Below, piece by piece: positions 14,494-21,193 of a DNA stretch of 24,158 nt. Position numbers and translations under genes: made by a program. Source of the DNA: a virus; IMG/VR virus record IMGVR_UViG_3300023184_000510, positions 1 to 24,158 of that record. The stretch is one strand, 5' to 3'. Every line of letters starts with the position of its first letter. Position 1 is the stretch's first letter. Under the pieces are notes generated by a model. That model was given only the letters and a program-made list of their open reading frames with translations, had not been told where the DNA came from and did no database searches.

Positions 14494-14509
14494 TCTAATC
14501 AACTAGTTG

Positions 14510-14749
14510 TTAAGCTTTATTTACAAATCCAAAACTTTTATCATTTGGATTTAGGGCCTTTAATACAACGGGGGCAATTGCTGCAATTCCACCCATTAAA
14601 AGGTCTTTAGGATTCGTATTTCCTGTCATGTAAAGAGCAAGTGCTGCTGATAGGAATGCTCTTCCGTAGCTTGATAGTGCTGATAGAATTTGTTCCTGCA
14701 TTGTTACCTTTCCATCTTTGTTTAAATCTGCTTTTGCAAATTTAGCCAT
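14510..14749 (-). CDS. Putative holin with N-terminal EF-hand-like loop
   Basis: A 79-residue small membrane protein. A hydrophobic helix spans about 22-42 (ILSALSSYGRAFLSAALALY) and a second about 49-65 (DLLMGGIAAIAPVVLKAL), followed by NPNDKSFG. This helix-loop-helix with the LNPND end is a family common in phages and often annotated as holin. Unusually, residues 8-19 (DLNKDGKVTMQE) form a textbook 12-residue calcium-binding EF-hand loop, with Asp1, Asn3, Asp5, Gly6, Val8, Thr9 and Glu12. GAGGAG sits about 9 bases upstream of the ATG, after two small hairpins. A holin role is inferred from size, topology and nearness to the endolysin, which lies on the other strand 2.2 kb away. Confidence 0.6.
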   Translation of the reverse strand: MAKFAKADLNKDGKVTMQEQILSALSSYGRAFLSAALALYMTGNTNPKDLLMGGIAAIAPVVLKALNPNDKSFGFVNKA

Positions 14750-14764
14750 ATTTTCATCTCCTCG

Positions 14765-14802
14765 TGGGCGGGATGCCCATGGAATTTTCGGTTTTACCCG
14801 AA
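14765..14802 (-). promoter_or_regulatory. Two small hairpins in the leader of the holin candidate
   Basis: On the minus strand TTCGG-GTAAAA-CCGAA (14802-14787) is followed by TGGGC-ATCCC-GCCCA (14779-14765), and then immediately by the GAGGAG ribosome site. They lie between the nrdJ stop and the holin start, and could attenuate read-through or set holin translation. Confidence 0.4.
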
Positions 14803-14818
14803 TACTATAATGTTACCA

Positions 14819-16753
14819 CTATGCTGATATATCTACAAGCTCGCAATTTCCATCAGAACTACATGCAAGCGTGGCAGATGGTGATGTCCCATCTTCTGTC
14901 TCATAAAAAGATAGATCTTCCCAACGAATATTGTTAGGCGTTTTTGCAACAAGTGTTTCATATTCTTCTTTTGAAACTTCCTGGTACGGAGCTTGCTTAT
15001 ATGTGTGATCGGAATGTGGCAAAAATGAAATACCAGATACTTCATCAAAATTCTTATACACCCAAGCGCCAACCTCCATCCATTCTTCTTCTTTGACAGA
15101 AACTGTAATTGAAGGTTTATGTTCACACCATGCACGTTGATAAACTAACCAAATATTTAAATGATCAATTGCTGTAAGGTCATTCCTAACAATTGCTCCG
15201 TCTGGAGCTTTAACGGGAAATGAAAATACATAAGTATCGTTTGGCTTCATTACATCATCTTCAACTGGAATGCCAACTTCTTTTAAAAATGTAGAAATTG
15301 GATCTCCTTTTGAACCTCTAACGGTTCTAATATAATATGGAGAATGCCACGGGTGCATTCCTGATGATACCCCAACTAATTGTGATACTGTTCCTGAAGG
15401 CTTTACACATGTAATGGCGGCAGATTCAGAAATTCCAATTTTTTCAGCCTCTTCTTTATTTACTTCTCTTGCTTTTTCACGTAATGTCATTAAAAATGAT
15501 TCAAGCATAACCAAATCTTCTTTCCCAGACATAAATTTATGACCAAACTGTCCTGTTAAAGAAACTCCCAACAACCTTTCTTCTTCTGTGTTATCTTTCC
15601 ATATTTTACGAATATATTTAAAATCTGTAAGCGTAGATTGCCATGTTCCAAGTATTGTTGCTAATTCTACTTTTCTTTCAATATCTTTCTTTGTATCATT
15701 TTCACGCAATACAACTTCGGAAAGATTACAAAATTGATAAGGCCTAAGAATAATTTCTGAGCAAGGGTTAGTTCCATAATGAATGCTTGGGTCCCTTCTT
15801 CCAAACTTTGCAGCCTGTGCTTGAGCTGCCGCAACATTATAAATTCCACGTTCTCCCGACTTTGAGTCATATAAAGATTTCCATTCTGCAATAAATTGCT
15901 CCATTTCTGGTTTACGTGAATAAGCAACAGAATTATTAGATAGTGCACGTTGTGGGCTTGCTTCCCACCAATTGCCTGATTTTGCTTGAGCCATTTCAAT
16001 GTCATTAATATTTGAAAGAGAAATCATTGCTGATCGTCTAACTCCACCGACAACAACAACCTCACCAATTTTGCACATAATGTCATGACACTCAATTGGC
16101 TTAAGATTTCTGCCTGCTGCATTTTTAAATTTAGCAATAGTAAAATCAAAAAGATTAATTAATGGCTGTGGACCAGAAGAACGACCACCCATTGTTTTTA
16201 ATCTTGCACCAGCCGTTCTAACTTTTGTTACATCAATTGCTGGAATGTGTCCTGTCCAAAGAAGAGCAAGTAATTCACGATATGCTTTAGCCCATCCTTG
16301 TTTTGAATCTTCAACTACAATAACAGTGTCTGATTTTTCAAGTTTTTCTGGAACGGCGGGAAGTTTATTAATGTACTTGTATTCTACTGAAAATCCAACA
16401 CCTGTTCCGCACATTAAAACATACATAGTTTCATCAAATGAACGAGGAGAATCTACTGGTAAAAATGCACAATTGTAACCCGCAACATTGTCTCTTTCTA
16501 GTGCTGCTCCTGATGTCATAACGGAACGCATTGAAGGCATTACATTTCGTTTAAATACAAACTCTTTTAATTCCGCAACAAGCTTTTCATTTGGAATATA
16601 ATTGTAATTTACCTTTAAATGGTTAGTCATAAAATTAAAATATCTATCTACTGTTTCTCCCCATGTTTCTCTTCGTGCTTCTACTTCTACCCATTTTGCA
16701 TATCTAGATAAAGCAATAAAGTTTTCATAAGGATTTTCAATAGTTTGTAACAT
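14819..16753 (-). CDS. nrdJ: Class II (adenosylcobalamin-dependent) ribonucleotide reductase, monomeric RTPR type
   Basis: A 644-residue reductase converting ribonucleotides to deoxyribonucleotides for phage DNA synthesis, using adenosylcobalamin to generate the thiyl radical and needing neither oxygen nor a second subunit. Key residues: C95 (GYNCAF) and C342 (QFCNLSE) as the active-site redox pair; C331-x-E333 with N329 (TNPCSEI) as radical cysteine and base; KPSGTVS at 451-457 as phosphate-binding segment; C631 and C637 (LACSSDGNCELV) as the C-terminal dithiol shuttle. Spacing between C331 and C342 equals that of C408/C419 in the Lactobacillus enzyme. It is shorter than the roughly 740-residue Lactobacillus enzyme, as phage versions often are. 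No start-proximal strong SD: AAGG lies 11 bases upstream. Confidence 0.93.
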   Translation of the reverse strand: MLQTIENPYENFIALSRYAKWVEVEARRETWGETVDRYFNFMTNHLKVNYNYIPNEKLVAELKEFVFKRNVMPSMRSVMTSGAALERDNVAGYNCAFLPVDSPRSFDETMYVLMCGTGVGFSVEYKYINKLPAVPEKLEKSDTVIVVEDSKQGWAKAYRELLALLWTGHIPAIDVTKVRTAGARLKTMGGRSSGPQPLINLFDFTIAKFKNAAGRNLKPIECHDIMCKIGEVVVVGGVRRSAMISLSNINDIEMAQAKSGNWWEASPQRALSNNSVAYSRKPEMEQFIAEWKSLYDSKSGERGIYNVAAAQAQAAKFGRRDPSIHYGTNPCSEIILRPYQFCNLSEVVLRENDTKKDIERKVELATILGTWQSTLTDFKYIRKIWKDNTEEERLLGVSLTGQFGHKFMSGKEDLVMLESFLMTLREKAREVNKEEAEKIGISESAAITCVKPSGTVSQLVGVSSGMHPWHSPYYIRTVRGSKGDPISTFLKEVGIPVEDDVMKPNDTYVFSFPVKAPDGAIVRNDLTAIDHLNIWLVYQRAWCEHKPSITVSVKEEEWMEVGAWVYKNFDEVSGISFLPHSDHTYKQAPYQEVSKEEYETLVAKTPNNIRWEDLSFYETEDGTSPSATLACSSDGNCELVDISA

Positions 16754-16804
16754 TTATTATACGACCTTTTCTCCGCCTTGCGGTATTAATTTAGATGAAG
16801 TCTT

Positions 16805-16833
16805 AGTGTATCAAACTTTTATTTAATGGTCTA
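16805..16833 (-). promoter_or_regulatory. Candidate promoter for nrdJ
   Basis: On the minus strand TAGACC (16833-16828), a 17-base spacer and TACACT (16810-16805), each 4/6 to consensus. The start point would be about 45 bases before the nrdJ ATG. It diverges from the endolysin promoter in the 201-base intergenic region 16754-16954, which holds no other gene. Confidence 0.4.
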
Positions 16834-16891
16834 CAGCTTAAAAATATTTTTATACGTTTCATTATTTGAGATTATATTGCAGTTGACTAAC

Positions 16892-16921
16892 TTGACAGCT
16901 ACCATTATTCAATGCTATTCT
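16892..16921 (+). promoter_or_regulatory. Candidate promoter for the endolysin operon
   Basis: TTGACA (16892-16897, 6/6) with an 18-base spacer and TATTCT (16916-16921, 4/6). The predicted start near 16928 lies downstream of an earlier in-frame ATG at 16826, which argues for the shorter endolysin start at 16955. Confidence 0.55.
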
Positions 16922-16954
16922 TATAGTTCGTTATCTCTAGAGGAGGAAATGCCA

Positions 16955-17494
16955 ATGGAGAATATAAAGCAACAGTTTAGCGATTTGATTCGTGACTGGA
17001 CAATAATAGCAGTAACAATGTTATTTTTGTTTGGATCCCCAGCAAATGCTTTAACTGTAAAACCTTTAGTGAAAACTGAAGCCCAATTAAAGCAAGAAGT
17101 CTTAGATAAGTTCAGTAATGAAAGTTACAGACCATCTGAGATGCTTACAGACGAAAAGTTAAAACAATTACTTGAGATTGTAGGATTCGAAGGAGCAGGC
17201 CTTAAGAAAGCTTGGTCAATAGCAAAGCGTGAATCTAATGGAAGACCGCTTGCGTATAATGGGAATAAGAAAACTGGAGATAGTTCTTACGGACTATTTC
17301 AAATTAATATGATTGGAGATCTTGGTCTTCAAAGACTTGAGAAATTTAATCTACAGAGTAACAAAGAGTTATTCGACCCAGTAACAAACGCTGAGATAAC
17401 GTATTATATGACTGATGGCGGTAATGATTGGTCAAGCTGGAAGGGTATGACCCCAAAAGCTAGGGAATGGCTATTGCTATTTCCAAAATCTTAA
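16955..17494 (+). CDS. Secreted lysozyme-like/lytic transglycosylase-like endolysin
   Basis: A 179-residue muralytic enzyme from the chosen start. Residues 1-32 look like a Sec signal peptide: a charged n-region, WTIIAVTMLFLFG and an Ala-x-Ala site (ANA-LTV, cleavage near 32). Residues about 77-179 have the SLT/lysozyme-like layout: catalytic Glu93 in AKRESNGRP, GDSSYGLFQIN at 108-118 and the WSSW strip at 159-162. It would cleave the glycan backbone of peptidoglycan. The start at 16955 is set by AGGAGG 8 bases upstream; ATG 16949 is too close to it and ATG 16826 lies upstream of the likely promoter. A signal peptide means export could use Sec, with the holin acting as timer or membrane depolariser. 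Confidence 0.83.
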   Translation: MENIKQQFSDLIRDWTIIAVTMLFLFGSPANALTVKPLVKTEAQLKQEVLDKFSNESYRPSEMLTDEKLKQLLEIVGFEGAGLKKAWSIAKRESNGRPLAYNGNKKTGDSSYGLFQINMIGDLGLQRLEKFNLQSNKELFDPVTNAEITYYMTDGGNDWSSWKGMTPKAREWLLLFPKS

Positions 17495-17507
17495 AAGTAG
17501 GGTGTGG

Positions 17508-17723
17508 ATGCAGAGAATACAGTACGTATCAAAATATCTGTCTCTTTCAAAAGAGGGCCTTGTTCCAGAGACTTTATGTCCCATGGATCAGGGTTCTCTT
17601 TTTGCCAATCAGGATGCTGATGAAAATATTTATTTTTATTGTTTATCTTGCAATTATAAAAAAATTGTTGGGCTTGAATTTTATGACAAAATTGTTAATT
17701 TGGTAAAATCTATTGTGCAATAA
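17508..17723 (+). CDS. Small Cys-containing phage protein, possible zinc ribbon
   Basis: A 71-residue protein with LCPMDQG (about 24-30) and YFYCLSCNYKKIVGL (about 43-57): one Cys followed by CxxC, plus Asp/His-type neighbours that could complete a metal site. I recall similar CPMD...YCLxCxYK...GL.FY proteins in actinophage-like genomes, function unknown. ATG 17508 is preferred to an in-frame GTG at 17502 because AGGG lies 5 bases upstream. It follows the endolysin stop by 13 bases, so it is co-transcribed with it. Confidence 0.68.
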   Translation: MQRIQYVSKYLSLSKEGLVPETLCPMDQGSLFANQDADENIYFYCLSCNYKKIVGLEFYDKIVNLVKSIVQ

Positions 17724-17733
17724 AGAACTTTGT

Positions 17734-17762
17734 TTGTGCAATATTGAGTCGGCAACTATTAT
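17734..17762 (+). promoter_or_regulatory. Weak candidate promoter before the 17810 gene
   Basis: TTGTGC (17734-17739), 17-base spacer, TATTAT (17757-17762). The -10 is 5/6, the -35 poor. It lies in the 86-base gap between two small genes. Confidence 0.28.
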
Positions 17763-17809
17763 AAAAACTGATTCATTAGGCAACACTATATTTTGGAATG
17801 AGGACAAAA

Positions 17810-18019
17810 ATGAATGAAGAAGAGGTAGCTCCTTCTGCTTTAGAAGATAATTTGCCTATGGTGACCTATATTATGCTTCATAGAATATATGATTTATTGA
17901 CGCTTATATCTAATAAAGTTGTTGGTGGCGATGATACTCAAAAAATGGTAGAATATCATGAGCAAGGGTTTTTATTAGGTCCAAACCCATCTTATAACAC
18001 AGGAGAACAAAATGAATAA
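17810..18019 (+). CDS. Small acidic protein of unknown function
   Basis: A 69-residue protein. An acidic N-terminus (MNEEEVAPSALEDN) is followed by an amphipathic helix around MVTYIMLHRIYDLLTLISNK and a polar tail. I do not recognise it. The ATG at 17810 is chosen over the in-frame ATG at 17798 because GAGG lies 7 bases upstream of it. It overlaps the next gene by 8 bases. Overlap, a good ribosome site and sequence composition support it as real. Confidence 0.68.
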   Translation: MNEEEVAPSALEDNLPMVTYIMLHRIYDLLTLISNKVVGGDDTQKMVEYHEQGFLLGPNPSYNTGEQNE

Positions 18020-18200
18020 AAAAGAAGCAATTGATTTAATGGTTTTAACATTTCAAAATCAAAATATGGTAATGGCAAAAGCTACAAAGCTTTCTGATGA
18101 AGAATCAGCAAAAGTTGTTGCTCAAGCACATGATGCAGTTTCATTTATAATGGAATATGTTTATGATGCTCTTGCTGCAGCCGATGTATTAAAAAATTAA
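18012..18200 (+). CDS. Small helical protein of unknown function
   Basis: A 62-residue, apparently all-helical protein (KKEAIDLMVLTFQNQNMVMA, then an Ala-rich second helix SFIMEYVYDALAAADVL). AGGAG lies 7 bases before the ATG and the gene overlaps the preceding one by 8 bases. It ends 10 bases before a triple-hairpin element with a terminator, so it closes the endolysin operon. No family recognised. Confidence 0.7.
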   Translation: MNKKEAIDLMVLTFQNQNMVMAKATKLSDEESAKVVAQAHDAVSFIMEYVYDALAAADVLKN

Positions 18201-18210
18201 TTAACTTAGA

Positions 18211-18254
18211 ATTAAGGTTGAGCGTTTACGTTCCCTTAATGTGCTTAGGCACAT
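18211..18254 (+). ncRNA. Two stacked hairpins preceding the terminator
   Basis: Hairpin 1: ATTAAGG (18211-18217), a TT bulge, GAGCG, loop TTTA, CGTTC, CCTTAAT (to 18240). Hairpin 2: ATGTGC-TTAG-GCACAT (18239-18254), sharing two bases with hairpin 1. Together with the terminator at 18256-18289 they form a compact 79-base structured unit. It may be the 3' end of the operon mRNA or a small RNA; the RNA call is inference. Confidence 0.45.
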
Positions 18255-18255
18255 C

Positions 18256-18289
18256 AAACCCCAATTAGATCCGCCTCTAATTGGGGTTT
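18256..18289 (+). terminator. Strong intrinsic-type terminator hairpin
   Basis: A perfect 14-bp stem, AAACCCCAATTAGA (18256-18269), loop TCCGCC, TCTAATTGGGGTTT (18276-18289). The end of the stem is U-rich on the plus strand (GGGGTTTG). It separates the endolysin operon from the modification island. Confidence 0.85.
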
Positions 18290-18295
18290 GTATTA

Positions 18296-18309
18296 TGATA
18301 AAATAGTAT
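18296..18309 (+). promoter_or_regulatory. Extended -10 giving a leaderless start at 18310
   Basis: TGATAAAAT (18296-18304) ends 5 bases before an ATG with no Shine-Dalgarno site. Transcription would begin at or next to the A of the start codon. Confidence 0.55.
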
Positions 18310-18453
18310 ATGGCAAAAAATCATTTTTCAAATACATTAAATAGTCCCTATTTTCGGATTGATGAAAATCAAAAACCTTGTTTTTGCGGTAAATTAACTT
18401 GCAGAATTGAAAATATCTTTAAAAAAATATTTAACAAGAATGGCAAAAAATGA
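18310..18453 (+). CDS. 47-aa Cys-rich small protein
   Basis: A 47-residue protein: MAKNHFSNTLNSPYFRIDEN, then QKPCFCGKLTCRIENIF and a Lys-rich tail. CxCx4C (C24, C26, C31 by my count) may bind metal. Three signs support it: its stop overlaps the methyltransferase start as ATGA (4-base overlap, coupling), an extended -10 box lies 5 bases before the ATG, and the composition matches the neighbours. Function unknown. Confidence 0.6.
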   Translation: MAKNHFSNTLNSPYFRIDENQKPCFCGKLTCRIENIFKKIFNKNGKK

Positions 18454-19154
18454 AAAATAATAATATTAGTTTTGAAGGAATTGAAGAAGAAGATTTTATC
18501 AATTTTAAATCTATAAGAAGAAAAGATTGTTTAAAGCAAGAAGAATTTGATAAAGAACATAATGTAACTACATTTATTGGTATAAGATTAGCTAAAGATG
18601 GTTCTGGAGAATATGTTCCTACTGCTATTGAAAATCGTGATAAATTTATAAATTCAGAAGGAATGCAAAATTCTGCTTTAGAACAAATTAATGCTGTAAA
18701 TAATTATTTACAAAATAATATTCCTGATATTTCAGAATATAATTTTATTGATCTTGGTGCGGGTTACGGAAAAGTAATTCTTTCTAGCTTGATATCTAAT
18801 GCTCCTTATAAATCTTATACTGCAATTGAAATTGATCCTAGTTTTTTTAATGTCTTAAAAAATAATATTGAACAATGTAATAAAAGAACTAGTTCTTGGC
18901 CTACTATAAATTTAATTAACCAGGATTTAAAGGACTATGTCTGTTTGCCAGAAAAAACCATATATTACTTCTTTAGATCTACTGATGGTGATATTTTTAG
19001 TGAATTTATATCTAAAAATAAAGAATTATTTATGAATAATAAAACAATTTTAGTTGATATTTGGCCTTCTTGTGGGTGGGTGGATGCGGTAGAGGATGTC
19101 TTTACTAGAGTCTATAGTAAAGACATGATTGGCATATATCAATCAAAAATATGA
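18450..19154 (+). CDS. SAM-dependent methyltransferase (class I)
   Basis: A 234-residue Rossmann-fold methyltransferase. Motif I is FIDLGAGYGK at 99-108, and motif II acidic residue E127 is in AIEIDPSF. INQDL near 156-160 supplies the motif III acid and YYFF at 172-175 follows on strand 4. The first 90 residues form a separate polar N-terminal region. GAGYGK...AIEIDPSF is reminiscent of Dot1-like or small protein and natural-product methyltransferases, but no DNA methyltransferase motif (NPPY or DPPY) is present, so DNA methylation is unlikely. The substrate is unknown. It is coupled by an ATGA overlap to the 47-residue protein and its stop TGA is part of the promoter of the next gene. Confidence 0.78.
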   Translation: MKNNNISFEGIEEEDFINFKSIRRKDCLKQEEFDKEHNVTTFIGIRLAKDGSGEYVPTAIENRDKFINSEGMQNSALEQINAVNNYLQNNIPDISEYNFIDLGAGYGKVILSSLISNAPYKSYTAIEIDPSFFNVLKNNIEQCNKRTSSWPTINLINQDLKDYVCLPEKTIYYFFRSTDGDIFSEFISKNKELFMNNKTILVDIWPSCGWVDAVEDVFTRVYSKDMIGIYQSKI

Positions 19155-19166
19155 TACAATTACAAT
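19152..19166 (+). promoter_or_regulatory. Extended -10 giving a leaderless start at 19167
   Basis: TGATACAAT (19152-19160) ends 6 bases before the oxygenase ATG; its TGA is the stop codon of the methyltransferase. No Shine-Dalgarno site is present. Confidence 0.6.
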
Positions 19167-19907
19167 ATGTTCTCAGATAACCCAAACCTAATTCAAGTAG
19201 CTCCTAAAGTATGGATCTATAAAAACTTTATATCAGCTGAAGTTGTTAAGCAGATTAATGACCAGATGGTTAAAAAAGCTGAAATAATTGGCGATGAGTG
19301 GAAAACCACTATGACTCATGCTATTGATTGGTACACAGATAAATCTGGTCCAGTCATTTTGCAACTTAGAGATATATGGGCTCAGGCATCTGAACTAATT
19401 GCTCCAGAATATATTATTCATCCTAATGAGTGTCTTCTTGTTTTTTCAGAGGGCGACGAGATGTTTATTCACTCAGATTCTCCTGGAGAAGAAATGGCAT
19501 CTGAATTAACTCAACATGATAGATGGAATACATGCTGTGTTTTACATTACGGTTTATGTATTTATTTTGGAGATTTTGAGGGTGGCGAAGTATTTTATCC
19601 TAATATATCTTCAGAAGGCGTAGTAGTGGGACTTGAAGGAAACGAAAATTGTTTAGAAGTTTCAGTAGAGCCTGGAGATCTTGTTATTCATGGTGCTTTA
19701 GAAGATTATGCTCATGGAGTAAGAAAAGTTACAAAGGGTTCAAGATATACTTTTTCTAACTTTGTTCTTCCTAAAGAAAAAAATCCTGGAACATTTCCAA
19801 ATTATGGAACTCCTGAAAATGTAGAAAGAAATAAGGGTATTCGATTTGATGACTGGAATATCGCTGCTCCTGAAGGAACATTTACTGAAACAAATAATAG
19901 ACACTAA
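19167..19907 (+). CDS. 2OG-Fe(II) oxygenase, paralogue of the 22035-22751 gene
   Basis: A 246-residue dioxygenase. The triad is H102-x-D104 (IHSDSPG) and H183 (YAHGV), with R193 in GSRYTF as 2OG ligand; DFEGGEVFYPN at 136-146 precedes the core. It aligns along its whole length with the 238-residue protein at 22035-22751: both begin MFS[DN]xP, share IYxF/YKNxISA, W.PxxDLW-like region, HxDSPG and the GDLxIHG turn. A 50-residue C-terminal extension is specific to it. Its start is apparently leaderless. Substrate unknown. Confidence 0.87.
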   Translation: MFSDNPNLIQVAPKVWIYKNFISAEVVKQINDQMVKKAEIIGDEWKTTMTHAIDWYTDKSGPVILQLRDIWAQASELIAPEYIIHPNECLLVFSEGDEMFIHSDSPGEEMASELTQHDRWNTCCVLHYGLCIYFGDFEGGEVFYPNISSEGVVVGLEGNENCLEVSVEPGDLVIHGALEDYAHGVRKVTKGSRYTFSNFVLPKEKNPGTFPNYGTPENVERNKGIRFDDWNIAAPEGTFTETNNRH

Positions 19908-19925
19908 TATATATAATATATAGTG
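19902..19925 (+). terminator. AT-rich hairpin at the end of the 19167 oxygenase gene
   Basis: CACTA...TAGTG inverted repeat with an AT-rich inner stem and a one-base bulge, overlapping the stop codon. It is weak as a terminator because no U-tract follows. It lies between convergent genes. Confidence 0.35.
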
Positions 19926-19975
19926 CAAAATTGAAGTGCGAAAAAAGTGCGGCGAAAGTAGAGACCCTTTAATAT

Positions 19976-20173
19976 TTAGGGTATAGTTCTATTGCAGAAA
20001 CTTGGTATATATTTATCATCTGAAGTAAATTTGTATAATAAATCCATTAATGATTTACAGCTTATATGGCTTTCTAGGTACCATATGTCACATACCCCTT
20101 CATCTACATTCAAACATTCGGCTAATTGGCCTTCTATGACCTCTAAGACCCATTCTAGATCAACTTGTGGCAC
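19976..20173 (-). CDS. Small protein of unknown function downstream of an oxygenase gene
   Basis: A 65-residue protein from a GTG start: VDLEWVLEVIEGQLAECLNV, DIWYLESHISCKSLMDLLYK, ending FCNRTIP. It is acidic and mostly helical with four Cys. It starts 3 bases after the stop of the 331-residue oxygenase and ends just before the convergent gene, so it fits the gap, but the ribosome site is weak (GAAG). An opposite-strand frame at 19992-20351 overlaps the oxygenase and is judged false. Moderate confidence that this is a real gene. Confidence 0.5.
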   Translation of the reverse strand: MPQVDLEWVLEVIEGQLAECLNVDEGVCDIWYLESHISCKSLMDLLYKFTSDDKYIPSFCNRTIP

Positions 20174-20176
20174 TAA

Positions 20177-21172
20177 TTATTCTTCATTTTCAGATCTTAT
20201 GACACATAGGTTCAAATCTCGGTCTTTTACAAGGTCTTCTTTCTTTTTGAATATACTGACCATATTTGCACCATTTCTAAAACCAACCTCTCTAGTGTCG
20301 GCAATAATTTTGCCCCATTCTTCTTCTGTGTGTTTATTTTTTTCAGCATAATATTCAGGCGGGAAATCGGTAGTAAGAAAACACCTAATAAAAAACTTAT
20401 GTCCTTGTGTAATTGGGAAAACGCCATGATATAAATCTGAACGAAACATAATAATATCTCCAGCTTCAGGCTTATATATAATAGGCTGATCTATAAGTTT
20501 ATATTTGAACGTTTCTCCATTTTCATTAGTATATTCTTTATCTTTGGAGGTATCCATATTAACAAAAGATAACTCTCCACCCTTATAATCATCATTTGGA
20601 TAAACAGTTAGTGTGTATGCATGAGAAGTAGCTCCAAGCCATGGGGCTCTATCTGTATGATGAAGCATTGTATACTCTGTTCCGTCAATTACTGTAGTTG
20701 TACTCTCATTTGTCTCATTGTAGTCAAGTATTAATATGTCAGCACATCCCCAACCTGTTCCAGGGACTTCAGATTCTTTTGTTGGTAAATTTGGAGAAGA
20801 TCCTAGTCTTTTAATATAGTCTAGATCTATATATTTTTCTTTATAGATAGCAACTGCATCCCAAAAGGCCTTTTTAATTTCTTTTAATACATAGGCCCCA
20901 TCAGATGTATTTGACTCAAGTCCTTTATCATCTGGATTTAGTCCTTTTAATATTCCCCATGGAAACCAGTCTTCCCATTCACCAAAATAAGGATCTGATC
21001 CATCCTGTGATTTTCTAATGATACTCATTACTCTATCTGGGTCTTCAAATACATTTTTAAACACTATAACTGTAGGTGCTACCAGGTAGTTATCCATTCT
21101 TTTATGTTTAATTTTGACCTTGCTATCATATAGCCCGCCACAATATCCTTCAGATGTTTCAAAATGTTCCAT
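20177..21172 (-). CDS. Large 2OG-Fe(II) oxygenase
   Basis: A 331-residue dioxygenase, the longest of the set. The triad is H172-x-D174 (LHHTDRAP) and H249 (LYHGV). The 2OG ligand is probably K259 (GHKF), with R263 nearby. YPNDDYKGGELSF at 191-203 is the P4H-type strand. An insert at about 205-230 (DTSKDKEYTNENGETFKYK) lengthens the core, and an N-terminal 100-residue region with WEDWFPWG is not found in the paralogues. The C-terminal 60 residues are charged. TATAAT ends 5 bases before the ATG; GGGG is 11 bases away, too far for a good SD. Substrate unknown. Confidence 0.85.
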   Translation of the reverse strand: MEHFETSEGYCGGLYDSKVKIKHKRMDNYLVAPTVIVFKNVFEDPDRVMSIIRKSQDGSDPYFGEWEDWFPWGILKGLNPDDKGLESNTSDGAYVLKEIKKAFWDAVAIYKEKYIDLDYIKRLGSSPNLPTKESEVPGTGWGCADILILDYNETNESTTTVIDGTEYTMLHHTDRAPWLGATSHAYTLTVYPNDDYKGGELSFVNMDTSKDKEYTNENGETFKYKLIDQPIIYKPEAGDIIMFRSDLYHGVFPITQGHKFFIRCFLTTDFPPEYYAEKNKHTEEEWGKIIADTREVGFRNGANMVSIFKKKEDLVKDRDLNLCVIRSENEE

Positions 21173-21183
21173 AATTAATTATA
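21173..21183 (-). promoter_or_regulatory. TATAAT five bases before the 331-aa oxygenase ATG
   Basis: On the minus strand TATAAT (21183-21178) is followed by TAATT and the start codon, the same layout as at 18310, 19167 and 22751. There is no TGn extension here, and a distant GGGG could act as a weak ribosome site. Confidence 0.5.
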
Positions 21184-21193
21184 CCCCTTTATT

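Noticed and set aside
16826-16954. Longer N-terminus for the endolysin
   Set aside because: It would start upstream of the likely promoter, and AGGAGG is ideally placed for the ATG at 16955, which gives a proper signal peptide.
18450-19154. DNA methyltransferase of a restriction-modification system
   Set aside because: No catalytic NPPY/DPPY or PCQ motif and no restriction gene nearby.
19992-20351. 119-codon plus-strand frame
   Set aside because: It lies antisense to a clear oxygenase gene and the 65-residue gene, has low-complexity Ser/Phe content and no family pattern.
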